Positions 14,472 through 26,274 are shown, counted from the stretch's first letter. The stretch: 64,000 bases of DNA from Micromonospora ferruginea (GCF_013694245.2 NZ_CP059322.2:51001-115000), one strand, 5' to 3'. A program made the numbers and translations. Notes: generated from the letters alone by a model not told the origin.

Positions 14472-17072
14472 TTACTGCTTGAGCATGTTGTCCAGGAGCA
14501 GGGCGCAGCGGATCAGGCCCAGGTGGCTGTACGCCTGGGGGTGGTTGCCCAGGCCCCGCTCGGCGAGCGGGTCGTACTGCTCGGGGAGCAGGCCGGTGGG
14601 GCCGGCCGTGTCGACCATCTGGGTGAACAGCTCCTCGGCGTCGGTGCGGCGGCCGGTGCGCAGGTACGCCTCGATCAGCCACGCCGTGCAGATGTGGAAG
14701 CCGCCCTCCCGGCCGGGCAGGCCGTCGTCCCAGTGGTAGCGGTAGACCACCGGGCCGCTGCGCAGGTCCGCCTCGATCTTCAGCACGGTGGAGAGGAAGC
14801 GCGGGTCGTCGCCGGGAAGCAGCCCGGACAGGCCGATCCAGAGCGACGACGCGTCCATCTCGTCGTGCCCGTACGCGACGCTGTAGGCCTCGGCGTCCGG
14901 GTGCCAGCCGTGCTCCAGCACGTTGGCCCCGATCCGGTCGCGCAGGTCGACCCACTCCGGCCGGTCCTCGCCGCCGTGCTGGCGCACCACGTGCAGCGCC
15001 CGGTCGACGGTCATCCAGAGCATGACCTTGGAGAAGACGTGGTGCCGGGGTGGGAGGCGGGCCTCCCAGATGCCGTGGTCGGGCTCGTGCCAGCGGCGGC
15101 GGACCGCCTCGACCATGTTCTCCAGCACCCGCCACTCGTCGTCGCGGACCGAGCCCCGCGCGTCGGCCACCGCGGCGATCAGGTCGGCGACCGGGCCGAA
15201 GACGTCGAGCTGGAGCTGGTGGTTGGCGAGGTTGCCGACCCGCACCGGCCGGGAGCCGGCGTAGCCGGGCAGCGTGTCGATGACCGCCTCGGCGCCCAAC
15301 TCGTACCCGTCGACGGTGTAGAGCGGGTGCAGCCGTTCCGGGTGCCCGCCGGTGCGCTCCACCACGCCGTCGATCCAGCGCAGCAGCCCCTCGGCCTCCT
15401 CGGTGGAGCCCAGGTCGACGAGTGACCGCGCGGTCATCGCCGCGTCCCGCAGCCAGCAGTAGCGGTAGTCCCAGTTGCGGACGCCGCCCAGCTCCTCGGG
15501 GAGCGAGGTGGTCGCCGCGGCGAGGATCGAGCCGGTCGGCTCGTGGGTGAGCCCGCGCAGGGTCAGCGCGCTGCGGGCGACCAGGTCCTTGGCGGTGGTG
15601 GGCAGCCGCAGCGAGGCGACCCAGTCCTTCCAGGGCTGCTCGGCGGCGGCCTGCCGCTCGTGCACCGGCACCCGGTGCGGCTCCAGGCTCTGCGTGCCGA
15701 AGCGCAGCTCCAGCACCACCTGCCCGCCGAGGGCGGACAGGTCCACCACGGCCTTCGCGGTCTCGTACCCGGCGTCGTTGGTGACCTCCCACTCGACGCC
15801 GGGTGAGTGCAGCGCGACCGGCTCGTTGGAGCCGAGCACCAGCAGCCCGTCGTCGAGCGGCTGGAGCTGCACCGCGACCTGGCCGAACTCGGGGCGCGGC
15901 GCGAACTCGACGCGGGCCCGACCGGTGCCGCTGAGCACCCGGACCAGGGTGGAGTCGCCGCTGACCACGGCCGGGTCGTCCGGCGTGGTCTGCCGGGCGG
16001 GCAGGTCCAGCCAGTCGGTGACGGTCAGGCCGGACCAGCGGGTCTCCACCGTCATGGTGTTGCTGCGGTAGCGCTGGCCGAGCGGGATGCCGCCGCGCTC
16101 CGGGCCGACCGTGAAGTGCCCGGCCGGGCTGCCGCCGACCAGGTCGGCGAAGATCGCCGCCGAGTCCGGCTTGGGGTGGCACAGCCAGGTGATCTTGGCT
16201 TCCGGGGTGACCAGCGCGACCGTGCGCCCGTTGGCGAGCATCGAGTGCCGCTCGATCGGCACCGCCCGCTCGCCGAAGAGCCAGTGCCGCCGGGTCTCCA
16301 GCAGCAGGCCCAGCGCGCGCGCCGCCTCGATCGGCTCGGCCACCCGGTAGTCGGCCTGCGTCTCGCCGGGACCGATCTTGATGCCGACGTCCGGCCCCTG
16401 GAGGTTGCCGAATGCGTTCTCGTCGGTGACGTCGTCGCCGATGAACAGCACCGCGCCGGCCGCGAGCTGGGTGCGGAGCTGATCGACCGCGGTGCCCTTG
16501 TGGGTGGCCACCACGGACAGCTCGATGACCTCCTTACCCTGGGTGACGGTGACGTCGTCCCAGGTGGCGGGCCCGTTGCGGACCGCCTCGACGGCCGCGG
16601 CGGCGATCCGCGGGTCGACCCCGCGGGTGTGCACGGCGACGCTGGCCGGCTTGCGTTCCAGCCGGACGCCGGGGTGCGCGGCGGCGATGTCGCGCAGCTC
16701 CTGGCGGAGCCGGTGCCGGACCGCGATCAGCTCCGGGCTCAGCCGCTCGACGAAGCCGATGTCGAACTCCGAGCCGTGGCTGCCGACCAGGTGCACCTCG
16801 CTCGGCAGCCGGGAGAGGGTGGCCAGGTCGCGCAGCGCGCGGCCGGAGACCACCGCGACGCTGGTCTGCGGCAGCGAGGCCAGCGCGCGGATCGCGGCCA
16901 CCGACTCGGGCAGCGGTACGGCCTTCGTCGGGTCCTCGACGATCGGCGCGAGTGTGCCGTCGTAGTCGCAGGCGACGAGGAGTTGGGGGATCCGGGCGAT
17001 GCGGCCGATCGCGGCGCGCAGTTCCGGGTCGAGCACGCCACCGGTCGTGGTGGCGGCGGCGGGCGAGGTCAC
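14472..17072 (-). CDS. otsB: trehalose-phosphatase fused to a GH15 hydrolase
   Basis: This 866-residue fusion has two parts. Residues about 20-265 form a HAD-type trehalose-6-phosphate phosphatase, with the nucleophile motif DYDGTLAPI (Asp at about 36 and 38), VSGR, SHG and the metal loop [12 protein letters not shown]. Residues about 280-866 form a glycoside hydrolase family 15 module of the bacterial glucoamylase/trehalase type, with [34 protein letters not shown] and GLLPEQYDP carrying the likely catalytic Glu residues. In actinobacteria some GH15 proteins are trehalases. The fusion could therefore both make and break trehalose, or act on a different glucan. The GTG start overlaps the otsA stop by four bases, so it is coupled to trehalose-6-phosphate synthesis. 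Confidence 0.88.
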   Translation of the reverse strand: MTSPAAATTTGGVLDPELRAAIGRIARIPQLLVACDYDGTLAPIVEDPTKAVPLPESVAAIRALASLPQTSVAVVSGRALRDLATLSRLPSEVHLVGSHGSEFDIGFVERLSPELIAVRHRLRQELRDIAAAHPGVRLERKPASVAVHTRGVDPRIAAAAVEAVRNGPATWDDVTVTQGKEVIELSVVATHKGTAVDQLRTQLAAGAVLFIGDDVTDENAFGNLQGPDVGIKIGPGETQADYRVAEPIEAARALGLLLETRRHWLFGERAVPIERHSMLANGRTVALVTPEAKITWLCHPKPDSAAIFADLVGGSPAGHFTVGPERGGIPLGQRYRSNTMTVETRWSGLTVTDWLDLPARQTTPDDPAVVSGDSTLVRVLSGTGRARVEFAPRPEFGQVAVQLQPLDDGLLVLGSNEPVALHSPGVEWEVTNDAGYETAKAVVDLSALGGQVVLELRFGTQSLEPHRVPVHERQAAAEQPWKDWVASLRLPTTAKDLVARSALTLRGLTHEPTGSILAAATTSLPEELGGVRNWDYRYCWLRDAAMTARSLVDLGSTEEAEGLLRWIDGVVERTGGHPERLHPLYTVDGYELGAEAVIDTLPGYAGSRPVRVGNLANHQLQLDVFGPVADLIAAVADARGSVRDDEWRVLENMVEAVRRRWHEPDHGIWEARLPPRHHVFSKVMLWMTVDRALHVVRQHGGEDRPEWVDLRDRIGANVLEHGWHPDAEAYSVAYGHDEMDASSLWIGLSGLLPGDDPRFLSTVLKIEADLRSGPVVYRYHWDDGLPGREGGFHICTAWLIEAYLRTGRRTDAEELFTQMVDTAGPTGLLPEQYDPLAERGLGNHPQAYSHLGLIRCALLLDNMLKQ

Positions 17073-18469
17073 GCAGCCTCCGTATCGGGGACACCCAGCT
17101 CGCTGAGGAACGACTTGGCCCAGTGGCCGACGTCGTGGCTGCGCAGATGGCGCTGCATGACGCGCATCCGGCGGCGGGCTTCGGGCTTTTCGACGTGCAC
17201 GGCCCGGAGCAACGCGTCCTTCACCGCGTCCGGGTCGTGCGGATTACACAGGAACGCCTGGCGCAGCTCGGTGGCGGCGCCGGCGAACTCACTGAGCACG
17301 AGCGCGCCGCCCTGGTCGGCGCGCGATGCGACGTACTCCTTGGCCACCAGATTCATTCCGTCTCGCAGCGGGGTCACCATCATCACGTCGGCCGCGACGT
17401 ACATCGCGGCCAGTTCGGAGCGACTGTACGACTGATGCAGATAATGCACCGCCGGCACGCCGACCCGGCCGAATTCACCATTGATCCGGCCAACCTCGCG
17501 TTCCACCTTCACCCGAAGTGCCTGGTAGTGCTCCACGCGCTCGCGGCTGGGCGTGGCGACCTGCACCATAACCGCGTCCGGAACTGTCAACTTTCCGTCA
17601 GCGAGGAGTTCGCGGAAGGCCTTGAGCCGGAGTTCGATGCCCTTGGTGTAGTCGAGCCGGTCGACGCCCAGGATGATCGTCTTCGGGTTGCCCAGCTCCT
17701 CGCGGATCTGCTTGGCGCGGGCCTGGATCGCCGGGTCCTCGGCCAGCCGCTCCATCTCCCGGGTCTCGATCGAGATGGGGAACGCGCCCGCCTTCACCTG
17801 CCGGCCGTCGACCTGGATCATCTGCCCCTCGTAGCGCAGGCCGAGCAGGTGCCGGGCCAGCCGGACGAAGTTCTGCGCCGCCAGCCGCTGCTGGAAACCG
17901 ACCAGGTCCGCGCCGAGCAGGCCGCGCAGGATCTCGGCCCGGAACGGCATCTGCATGAACAGTTCGATCGGCGGGAACGGGATGTGCAGGAAGAACCCGA
18001 TCTTCAGGTCGGGGCGCAGCTCGCGCAGCATCGCCGGCACGAGCTGGAGCTGGTAGTCCTGCACCCAGACCGTGGCGCCCTCGGCCGCCACGTCCGCCGC
18101 GGCCTCCGCGAACCGGGCGTTGACCAGGCGGTACGCCTCGCGCCAGCGCCGCTTGTAGGCGGGTGTCTCCACCGCGTCGTGGTAGAGCGGCCAGATCGTC
18201 GCGTTGGACTGGCCCTCGTAGTAGCGCTCCAGCTCCTCGGCGCTCAACGGCACCGGGTGCAGCCGGATCCCCTCCAGGTCGAACGGCTCGGGCGCGGCGC
18301 CGGTGCCACCGGCCCAGCCGACCCAGGTGCCCTGGTGTTCGGCGAGCACCGGGTGCAGCGCGGTCACCAGGCCGCCCGGGCTGCGCCGCCACTGCCGCCC
18401 CTCGGGTGTGCTCACCTCGTCGACGGGCAGGCGGTTGGCCACTACGACAAAGGAGCTGCGGACGGTCAC
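17069..18469 (-). CDS. otsA: alpha,alpha-trehalose-phosphate synthase (UDP/GDP-forming)
   Basis: This 466-residue GT20 glycosyltransferase joins a nucleotide-activated glucose to glucose 6-phosphate. The N-terminus has [11 protein letters not shown] and the phosphate-binding SPGGLVTAL loop. Further family motifs include [23 protein letters not shown], the FFLHIPFPP segment, [14 protein letters not shown] and [18 protein letters not shown]. The length is typical. It is the first gene of a two-gene minus-strand operon, and the following otsB-GH15 gene overlaps its stop codon. Trehalose from this route would serve as a stress protectant or carbon store. Confidence 0.95.
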   Translation of the reverse strand: MTVRSSFVVVANRLPVDEVSTPEGRQWRRSPGGLVTALHPVLAEHQGTWVGWAGGTGAAPEPFDLEGIRLHPVPLSAEELERYYEGQSNATIWPLYHDAVETPAYKRRWREAYRLVNARFAEAAADVAAEGATVWVQDYQLQLVPAMLRELRPDLKIGFFLHIPFPPIELFMQMPFRAEILRGLLGADLVGFQQRLAAQNFVRLARHLLGLRYEGQMIQVDGRQVKAGAFPISIETREMERLAEDPAIQARAKQIREELGNPKTIILGVDRLDYTKGIELRLKAFRELLADGKLTVPDAVMVQVATPSRERVEHYQALRVKVEREVGRINGEFGRVGVPAVHYLHQSYSRSELAAMYVAADVMMVTPLRDGMNLVAKEYVASRADQGGALVLSEFAGAATELRQAFLCNPHDPDAVKDALLRAVHVEKPEARRRMRVMQRHLRSHDVGHWAKSFLSELGVPDTEAA

Positions 18470-18797
18470 GATCGGCCACCTCCGGGTACTGACGGGTCCA
18501 CCGCGATGAGCGTACTGAGCGTAGCTGCGGCGTCTGATCCCCCGTGCCGGACTCCTCTACCCGCCCGGAAAGCGCCGAACCCTCCCGTGATCTTGTCGAC
18601 ACCGGCGGCCCGGGGGGCACGCCCGACCCGCCGTACCGGTGCTGGGGTGGGGTGATGTGGGCGGGGCCGCCCGTACCTGTCAGGATTGACGACGGCGTGC
18701 GCGCGGCCGGCTCCCGGCCCGCGGCGGCGGGCGGAGTCGAAGCCCGCGCCCCGCACCCGCAAGCCCGCGATCGCAACCGACGGAGGTAGCCCGCACC
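18470..18797. other. 328-bp divergent intergenic region between otsA and ettA
   Basis: No credible gene is seen here. It must hold the promoters for otsA on the minus strand and ettA on the plus strand. A CAGGAT hexamer at 18681-18686 could be the ettA -10 box and would give a leader of about 105 bases. CGGAGG at 18781-18786, eleven bases before the GTG, is a good ribosome binding site. Confidence 0.6.
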
Positions 18798-20474
<1,677 letters not shown>

Positions 20475-20487
20475 CCGGTGCTGACCC

Positions 20488-20931
20488 TTGTCTGACCGGT
20501 TCGTCTACCACTGTGCGCTGCGCTGGTCCGACCTGGACGCGTACGGCCACGTCAACAACGCCCGCTTCCTCACGCTCTACGAGGAGGCCCGGGTGGCGAT
20601 GATGTTCGCCGGCGGCCGGGCGTGGGGGGTCGACTCGTTCGCCGACGGGGTGGTCATCCGCCGGCACGAGGTCGACTACCTGCGCCCGGTCGACTACGCG
20701 CTCGGCCGGTCCAGCGCGGAGGCGGCCCCGACGGTGCGGATCGAGCTGTGGGTCGACCAGATCCGGGCCGCGTCCTTCTCGGTCGCCTACGAGCTGTACG
20801 ACGGCGACGTGCTGGCCGGCACCGCCCGCTCGGTGCTGGTCCCGTTCGACCTGTCCGTCCAGCGGCCGCGCCGGATCTCGGCCGACGAGCGGGCGTTCCT
20901 GCTCCGCTACGCGCCCGGGCTCACCGGATGA
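20488..20931 (+). CDS. acyl-CoA thioesterase, hotdog fold
   Basis: This 147-residue protein is of the 4-hydroxybenzoyl-CoA thioesterase/YbgC type. It shows RWSDLDAYGHVNNARFLTLYEEAR, with the catalytic Asp and the HVNN helix, and a second half matching the hotdog beta-sheet. It would hydrolyse an acyl-CoA of unknown chain length in the cytosol. TTG at 20488 is the only plausible start in frame near the ettA stop. Its own stop overlaps the next gene by four bases (ATGA), and it probably shares a transcript with ettA. Confidence 0.85.
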   Translation: MSDRFVYHCALRWSDLDAYGHVNNARFLTLYEEARVAMMFAGGRAWGVDSFADGVVIRRHEVDYLRPVDYALGRSSAEAAPTVRIELWVDQIRAASFSVAYELYDGDVLAGTARSVLVPFDLSVQRPRRISADERAFLLRYAPGLTG

Positions 20932-21596
20932 CCGGGCCGGCGGCCGGGCACGGGCTGACCGGGGTGGCCGACGCCGGCGCCTTCCTGGCCCGCCTGGTGC
21001 GGCTCGACCCGGCGGTGCTGGTCCGGCTCCGGCCGGTGCCCGGCGCCGGCCGGACCGCCCTCTGGGCCCGCCTGCCGTGGGACGTGCTGGTGGTGCGCAC
21101 CGTGCCCGGCACGGCGCCCGGCGACGTCACGGTCGCCGCGGGCGACCTGCTGGCCGAACTCTCCGCCGAGGGCGCGGCGCTGCCCCGGCGGCGCGACGAC
21201 GGCTGGCGCTGGCCGCTGCCGCCGCCGGCCAGCCGACCGGTCGAGGTGCTGCCCGGCGCGGAGCTGCGCCGGATCGCGGACGCGGCGGCCGGCACGCTGC
21301 GCGAGGCGGCCACCCACGGGGTGGCGGGCCGGGCGGTCGGCCAGCGGGTGCTGCGGGACGCGTTGCTGGACCACGTCGCGGTGGTGGTCACCCCCGACGA
21401 CGCGCCGGCGGCGCCGGTGGAGGTGTCGCAGCGGTTGGTGCAGGGCGTGGTGCGGATGGGCTTCCTCGGCGCCGGCGACGTTCAGGTGCGGGTGGCCGGC
21501 CGTTGGGTCGGCCTGATCGGGCCGTACGGGGCGGCATGGTCGCGGACCGTCGCGGACCTTGCACTCACGCCTATCCGAGTTCATCCGAACGGATGA
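20928..21596 (+). CDS. conserved hypothetical protein
   Basis: No known domain is recognised in this 222-residue, Ala/Arg/Val-rich, apparently soluble protein. It begins with a short helical segment, passes through a proline-rich stretch (WPLPPPASRPVEVLP), and ends in a conserved-looking block containing VQGVVRMGFLG and VRVAGRWVGLIGPYGAAW, followed by a short tail. There is no signal peptide and no transmembrane segment. The ATG overlaps the stop of the thioesterase, so co-expression with it is likely. Third-position GC is in line with true coding sequence. Confidence 0.7.
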   Translation: MTGPAAGHGLTGVADAGAFLARLVRLDPAVLVRLRPVPGAGRTALWARLPWDVLVVRTVPGTAPGDVTVAAGDLLAELSAEGAALPRRRDDGWRWPLPPPASRPVEVLPGAELRRIADAAAGTLREAATHGVAGRAVGQRVLRDALLDHVAVVVTPDDAPAAPVEVSQRLVQGVVRMGFLGAGDVQVRVAGRWVGLIGPYGAAWSRTVADLALTPIRVHPNG

Positions 21597-21727
21597 CCCG
21601 GCATCATTCTTCCGGGCCGGGGCGGTCGTTGGGGGGATGCCTCCTGCCGGCTGTCCGGGTACCGTCCATCCTCGGATCCAACGCACCGTAGGCGGCTGGA
21701 TCCGCTGGGGAGTGAGGTGCGCGAGCG

Positions 21728-22315
21728 ATGCCGTGGTGGTCATGGCGCCCCGGTCCCGCCGGTGGCGGCGATCCGGAGACTCGAAGCGGGACCACAGTGG
21801 ACGACGCCGTCCGGGTCGGGCCACCGACCCCGCGCCAGCCGGGTGACGACGCGGCGGTGACGCCCGAGCGGTCCGTCATCGCGGACATGCCGGCCACGGT
21901 CGCCCCGGTCACCCTCGGCCGGGTCTGCGACGCGCTCGACCTGCTCGACGTGCGTTACCTGGCCGACGGTGACGGCAACCTGCTGGCCATGTGGGAGCGA
22001 CACGCGGTGCTGGTCGCGCTGGAGGGCCCGGAGGACGAGATCCTGGTGATGCGGGCCCGTCCACACGCGACCGTGCCGCCGGACTGGGCCGACCGGGCCT
22101 ACCGGGTGGTCAACGAGTGGAACCACACCCGTCGGTTCTGCAAGGCCTACATCGGCGACCCGACCGAGCGCGGCCAACTGCCGATCTACGCCGAGTTGCA
22201 GGTCCCGCTCGGCGCCGGCACCCACGACGCGCTCCTGGTCGAGATGCTCGACTGCGGCGCGGCGGTGGCCACCACGTTCGTCGACTGGCTGCACGACGAG
22301 GGCGCCCTGCTCTGA
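21728..22315 (+). CDS. YbjN domain-containing protein
   Basis: This 195-residue protein has a C-terminal domain (about residues 60-190) that resembles YbjN / type III secretion chaperone-like folds. Supporting features are LGRVCDALDLLDVRYLADGDGNLLAMW, an acidic strand pair, YRVVNEWNHTRRFCKAYIG, and the final ALLVEMLDCGAAVATTFVDWLH. The first about 55 residues look disordered. YbjN proteins are linked to stress tolerance and motility control in enterobacteria; the role in actinomycetes is unknown. ATG at 21728 with GAGGTG upstream. Convergent with the globin gene, stops 15 bases apart. Confidence 0.75.
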   Translation: MPWWSWRPGPAGGGDPETRSGTTVDDAVRVGPPTPRQPGDDAAVTPERSVIADMPATVAPVTLGRVCDALDLLDVRYLADGDGNLLAMWERHAVLVALEGPEDEILVMRARPHATVPPDWADRAYRVVNEWNHTRRFCKAYIGDPTERGQLPIYAELQVPLGAGTHDALLVEMLDCGAAVATTFVDWLHDEGALL

Positions 22316-22330
22316 GCGTCCGCCGGTGGG

Positions 22331-22723
22331 TCAGTCCTCCGCGTTCACCATGAAGTAGGCGGCCCGCTCCAGGTAGTCCCAGAGCGCGACGGCGAGCTGC
22401 GGCGGCAGGTCCAGCGCGTCGACCGCCTGCCGCATGTGCCGCAGCCAGGCGTCGCGTTCGGCGGCGCCGATCCGGAACGGGGCGTGCCGCATCCGCAGCC
22501 GCGGGTGCCCGCGCTGCTCCGAGTAGGTCCGCGGGCCGCCCCAGTACTGGATCAGGAAGAGGGTCAGCCGGTCCGCCGCCGGACCGAGGTCCTCCTCCGG
22601 GTACATCGGCCGCAGCAGCGGGTCGTCGGCGACGCCGGCGTAGAACACGTCGACCAGCTTGCGGAAGGCGGGCTCACCGCCGATCGCCTCGAACAGCGTC
22701 ATCGACTCGCCTGGGGAAGTCAC
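22331..22723 (-). CDS. glbO: group 2 truncated hemoglobin (trHbO type)
   Basis: This 130-residue globin is close to mycobacterial GlbO. It has the 2-on-2 globin layout with FYAGVADDPLLRPMYPEEDLG, the aromatic E-helix segment FLIQYWGGPRTYSEQRGHPRLRMRH containing the proximal/heme-contact residues, and the Trp near the G helix in RDAWLRHM. It binds heme and O2 and may serve in O2 handling or NO/peroxide detoxification at the membrane. The GTG at 22723 is chosen because a -10-like CAGGAT on this strand ends six bases before it. An internal ATG seven codons later has only weak support. Confidence 0.92.
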   Translation of the reverse strand: MTSPGESMTLFEAIGGEPAFRKLVDVFYAGVADDPLLRPMYPEEDLGPAADRLTLFLIQYWGGPRTYSEQRGHPRLRMRHAPFRIGAAERDAWLRHMRQAVDALDLPPQLAVALWDYLERAAYFMVNAED

Positions 22724-22729
22724 GTTTCC

Positions 22730-22735
22730 ATCCTG
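22730..22735 (-). promoter_or_regulatory. -10-like hexamer of a leaderless promoter (globin)
   Basis: On the minus strand CAGGAT is followed by GGAAAC and then the GTG at 22723. This is the same arrangement as at the ligase and amidase genes. Confidence 0.45.
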
Positions 22736-22780
22736 CCAGGTGCCACCCGGCACCCGCGCCCGTCCTCCGGGCGGCGCGCG

Positions 22781-24148
22781 TCACGTCACCGCGTGCCGGT
22801 GCCGGCCGTGCTCCCGCCCCCGGTCGCCCGCCGCCGGCCCCCGCTGCGGCGGGTGCGCGCCCAGGGTCGCCGACTCGGCCCGGGCGCTCTCGACGGCCGC
22901 CTCGATCGTCGCCGGGCGGGGCCAGGTGATCGCCGTGCCGAGCATCAGGAGCACCCCGGCCGCGCTCCAGAGCCCGACCACCGTCGGGATGCCGAACCGC
23001 TCGGCCAGCGCGCCGGTGGCCAGCACCGAGGCCCCCTGGATGATCTGGGTGCCGCTCGCCATCACCCCGAACGCCCGGGCCCGGTAGCCGTCCGGCAGCG
23101 CCTGCACGAAGAGGCCGTTGGCGACCGGGACGAGCCCGCCGACCGCGAAGCCGCACGCGCCGGCCAGCAGGGCCACCACGGCCGGCGGCGGGTCGAAGAT
23201 CGAGGGTACGAGCACCGCCGGCGCCAGGACCGCCAGCACCGGCATCAGCGTCAGCCGACGGGCCGGGCCGGTCAGCCGGGCGATGACCAGCCCGCCGAGG
23301 ACGTATCCCACCGGATTGGCGGCCATGATGCCCGCCTGGGCCGCGCCGGCGTCCACCCCGCCGCCGGTCCGGTCGGCGGCCCAGCCGGCGGCGAGCCCCT
23401 CGGGGACGATCGAGAAGAGCATGGCGCTGAACACCAGCACCGCGATGGCCCGCAGCACCGGCCGCTCGAAGACGATCCGGAACCCCTGGGCGGTCTCCCG
23501 CAGCAGGTGACTGCGGTGCGCCTCGGTCATGGCCGGAGGGCGGTCCCGCAGGCCGAAGCGGACCAGTGCGGCCGACGCGGCGAACGTGCCCGCGTTGATC
23601 AGCAGGGCGGTGCTCGGGTTCAGCACCGCGATCGCCGCGCCGGCCAGGTAGCCGACCACCTGGGCGGCCTGGCCCGCGCTGGTGGTGACGGTGAGGCCCA
23701 TCACCACCCGGTCGCCGGTGAGGATGTGCGGCAGCAGCGCCGAGCGCGCCGCCTGGCTCGGCGGGTTGGCCAGCGTCGCCAGGAAGACGAGGGCGAGGAT
23801 CGACCAGGCCGGCATGAAGGGCATGGCGACCAGCACCATCAGCGCCATCCGGATCAGGTCGCAGAGCACCATCACCCGGCGGTAGCGGTGCCGTTCGGCG
23901 AGCGCCGAGAGCAGCGGGCCGCCGATCAGCCAGGGAAGGTAGCTGGCCGCGAACGCGGCGGCGGAGAGCGCCACCGACTGGGTCTCGCGCAGCACGAGCA
24001 CGGTGACCGCGGCCTTGGCGAGGTAGTCGCCGACCCACGACAGGACGTTGGCCGCGAAGAGGGCGCGGAACTCCGGCTGACCGAAGACGTCACGGAAGGT
24101 GGCCGGGCTCTCCTGGGCGGGCCGCTGGTCGGACACCGTCGCCTCCAT
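22781..24148 (-). CDS. MFS transporter
   Basis: This 455-residue polytopic membrane protein has roughly 12 predicted helices and resembles the MFS subgroup often annotated as multidrug or macrolide efflux (MefA/Bcr-like). The cytosolic loop after helix 2 contains LLSALAERHRYRRVM, the family's basic A-like motif. Long Ala/Val/Leu helices follow to about residue 410, and the last about 40 residues are hydrophilic. There is no evidence for a specific substrate. The gene stands alone on the minus strand, 57 bases from the globin start and 232 bases downstream of the mscS gene. Confidence 0.85.
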   Translation of the reverse strand: MEATVSDQRPAQESPATFRDVFGQPEFRALFAANVLSWVGDYLAKAAVTVLVLRETQSVALSAAAFAASYLPWLIGGPLLSALAERHRYRRVMVLCDLIRMALMVLVAMPFMPAWSILALVFLATLANPPSQAARSALLPHILTGDRVVMGLTVTTSAGQAAQVVGYLAGAAIAVLNPSTALLINAGTFAASAALVRFGLRDRPPAMTEAHRSHLLRETAQGFRIVFERPVLRAIAVLVFSAMLFSIVPEGLAAGWAADRTGGGVDAGAAQAGIMAANPVGYVLGGLVIARLTGPARRLTLMPVLAVLAPAVLVPSIFDPPPAVVALLAGACGFAVGGLVPVANGLFVQALPDGYRARAFGVMASGTQIIQGASVLATGALAERFGIPTVVGLWSAAGVLLMLGTAITWPRPATIEAAVESARAESATLGAHPPQRGPAAGDRGREHGRHRHAVT

Positions 24149-24219
24149 CGTTCCGGGCCGGCCACTTGTGATGGCCCGACCGGGAACCGTCGTCAGATCA
24201 ACCGATCGGCGAGGACACG

Positions 24220-24244
24220 AACACCCTCCCCGGTGGAGGGTGTT
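24220..24244 (-). terminator. hairpin between mscS and the MFS gene
   Basis: The arms AACACCCTCC and GGAGGGTGTT are perfect complements around five bases. The hairpin is placed downstream of the mscS stop and upstream of the MFS start on the same strand, so it most likely ends the mscS transcript. Confidence 0.5.
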
Positions 24245-24380
24245 TCCCGGATTCTGCCCGATCGTCTGACAACTGACTAGGGCGAACGGATAGATCGTCG
24301 CATCTCCGACTGAACGAACGGACGATACCCGAGGGGCCGCGCGACGCGCGACCCCCGAAATCGTCCGCCCGCGCCCGGCC

Positions 24381-25436
24381 TCAGGTCGCCCCGCCGGTGC
24401 CCGTGCCCTCGGCCCGGGACGGCCGTGGCGGCTGCGGCGGCAGCCCGGGATAGAGCCGGGCGGCGGCGATCTGGGCGGTGATCCCGGAGTTCTCCAACGC
24501 CTCCGCCAGCCGGCGGCGCAGCTCGCGGCCGACCGCGAACTGTCCGTCGGCGGTGGTCTTGACGACGGTACGGATCACCGAGCCGTCGACCGTCACCTGC
24601 TCGACGCCGAGCACCTCCGGCTGCTCCACGATCATCGAGGCCAGCTCCGGGTCCAGCGTGACCGACGCCGCCGCCGTCCGCAGCACCGCGGTGGCCTCCT
24701 CGGTGCCGGCGAAGCCGATCGGCAGGTCCACCACGACCAGCGCCCAACCCTGGCTCTTGTTGCCGACCCGGACGATCTCGCCGTTGCGGATGTACCAGAG
24801 CACGCCCCGGCCGTCGCGCACCGTGGTCACCCGCAGGCCCACCGCCTCCACCACGCCGGTCGCCTCGCCCAGGTCGACCGTGTCGCCCACGCCGTACTGG
24901 TCCTCGATCAGCATGAACAGGCCGGCGATCAGGTCCTTGACCAGGCTCTGCGCGCCGAAGCCGAGCGCCACGCCGGCGATCCCCGCGCTGGCCAGCAGCG
25001 GCGCCAGGTCGAAGCTGAACTCCTTGAGCATCATCAGCAGCGCGATGCCGAAGACGAACGCGGTGACCAGGCTGCGCAGCACCGACCCGATCGCCTCGGC
25101 CCGCTGCCGCCGCCGCTCCGGCACGAACTGCTCCGGGTCCAGGGTGGCGCTGGGGATCCGTTCGCGCAGCGGACGCAGCATGGTCGGCACCGTGCCCTGG
25201 GTGGTGGTGCGCACCAGCCGGTTGATGGTCCGGTGCAGGGCCCAGCGGGCGGCCACGGCGATCAGCAGGATCAGGGCCACCCGCAGCGGCTTGAGCAACA
25301 CCCAGTAGCTGCTCTCGGCGAACCAGGCGGACCCGGTGAGCCGGTAGAGGAACTCGCAGGAGGTGCTGCCCTGGCAGTCCGGGCGCCGGTCGGAGAACGC
25401 GGACAGCAGCGCGGTGATCAGGTCGGAGACGTTCAC
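24381..25436 (-). CDS. small-conductance mechanosensitive channel, MscS family
   Basis: This roughly 351-residue protein has a first membrane helix at about residues 45-62 (PLRVALILLIAVAARWAL), a further helix pair, and the glycine/alanine-rich pore-lining helix with the adjacent beta domain: LASAGIAGVALGFGAQSLVKDLIAGLFMLIEDQYGVGD. That is the MscS signature. A C-terminal alpha/beta cytosolic cage follows. It would open under membrane tension to release solutes on hypo-osmotic shock. A GTG at 25436 (VNVSDLITALL) is preferred. An ATG at 25514 would add a Pro/Arg-rich stretch that does not look like coding sequence. Confidence 0.88.
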   Translation of the reverse strand: MNVSDLITALLSAFSDRRPDCQGSTSCEFLYRLTGSAWFAESSYWVLLKPLRVALILLIAVAARWALHRTINRLVRTTTQGTVPTMLRPLRERIPSATLDPEQFVPERRRQRAEAIGSVLRSLVTAFVFGIALLMMLKEFSFDLAPLLASAGIAGVALGFGAQSLVKDLIAGLFMLIEDQYGVGDTVDLGEATGVVEAVGLRVTTVRDGRGVLWYIRNGEIVRVGNKSQGWALVVVDLPIGFAGTEEATAVLRTAAASVTLDPELASMIVEQPEVLGVEQVTVDGSVIRTVVKTTADGQFAVGRELRRRLAEALENSGITAQIAAARLYPGLPPQPPRPSRAEGTGTGGAT

Positions 25437-25721
25437 CGTGCTTTCGTACCGCACCGGCGGCGGACGGTCCGCACGGACCCGCCGCCCGGGCGGTGGCTCC
25501 GGGCCGACGATCATCCCGGGCGGAACCGGTCATCCTGGCACGCCGGGGTCAGTCCCGAAGGGGGTACCCCGGATTAGTGCGTGCATTCCTGGGCGCGATC
25601 AGGGACTATTGGCCCAACGGACGTCGGTGATCCCGGCCGGCGCCAGGGCCGTCGCGCGCTGCGCGCCGGCGGTCCCGGCACCTGCGGCGGCGGGAGCGGC
25701 TGGACCGGGAGGGTGAGCGCG

Positions 25722-26261
25722 ATGCCTGACATACGACCCACGGCGGGCTCCGGTGCGCTCGTTCTCAATGCCACCTACGAACCCCTGTGCGTCGTGTCGG
25801 TGCGTCGGGCCGCCATCCTCGTGCTCTCCGCCAAGGCGGTCTGCGTCGCCGACGGCGAGGGCATCCTGCACAGCGCGCGCAACGCGCTCCCGATCCCCTC
25901 GGTGGTGCGGCTGACCCGCTACGTCCGGGTGCCCTACCGCACCCACGTCGGGCTCTCCCGCCGGGCGATCTTCGCCCGGGACGGGTGGCGGTGCGCCTAC
26001 TGCCGGGGGCCGGCGGAGACCATCGACCACGTCTTCCCGCGCAGCCGGGGCGGCCGGCACGCGTGGGAGAACGTGGTCGCCGCCTGCGCCCGGTGCAACC
26101 ACACCAAGGGCGACAAGACCCCGGCCGAGCTGGGCTGGCGGCTGCACCACCCGCCGGTGGCGCCGAAGGGCAACGCCTGGCGGGTGCTCGGCCACCGGGC
26201 CCCCGACCCGCGCTGGGCGGACTGGCTCGACCTGCGCGAGGCCGAGCCCGAGGCGGCCTGA
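25722..26261 (+). CDS. HNH endonuclease family protein
   Basis: This 179-residue protein has an N-terminal beta-rich domain (VLNATYEPLCVVSVRRA) and a C-terminal HNH nuclease module with two zinc-knuckle cysteine pairs: CAYC (about residue 92) and CARC after the IDHVFPRSRGG motif. The layout Cys-x2-Cys, DH, N and Cys-x2-Cys-N matches stand-alone actinobacterial HNH proteins related to McrA-type nucleases. The biological role is not established; it may act in DNA processing or defence. The ATG at 25722 is chosen because GGGAGGG lies about eight bases upstream. Convergent with the sortase gene. Confidence 0.85.
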   Translation: MPDIRPTAGSGALVLNATYEPLCVVSVRRAAILVLSAKAVCVADGEGILHSARNALPIPSVVRLTRYVRVPYRTHVGLSRRAIFARDGWRCAYCRGPAETIDHVFPRSRGGRHAWENVVAACARCNHTKGDKTPAELGWRLHHPPVAPKGNAWRVLGHRAPDPRWADWLDLREAEPEAA

Positions 26262-26274
26262 GCCGGCCGGGCGC

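Noticed and set aside
13549..16182. Very long open frames antisense to cysG and to otsB-GH15, and similar ones antisense to the ligase (3661-5601) and otsA/ettA (17598-20441)
   Set aside because: Their protein text is Arg/Gly/Pro/Ala-rich without motifs, and they lie over genes with full catalytic motifs. High GC at third positions leaves long spurious frames.
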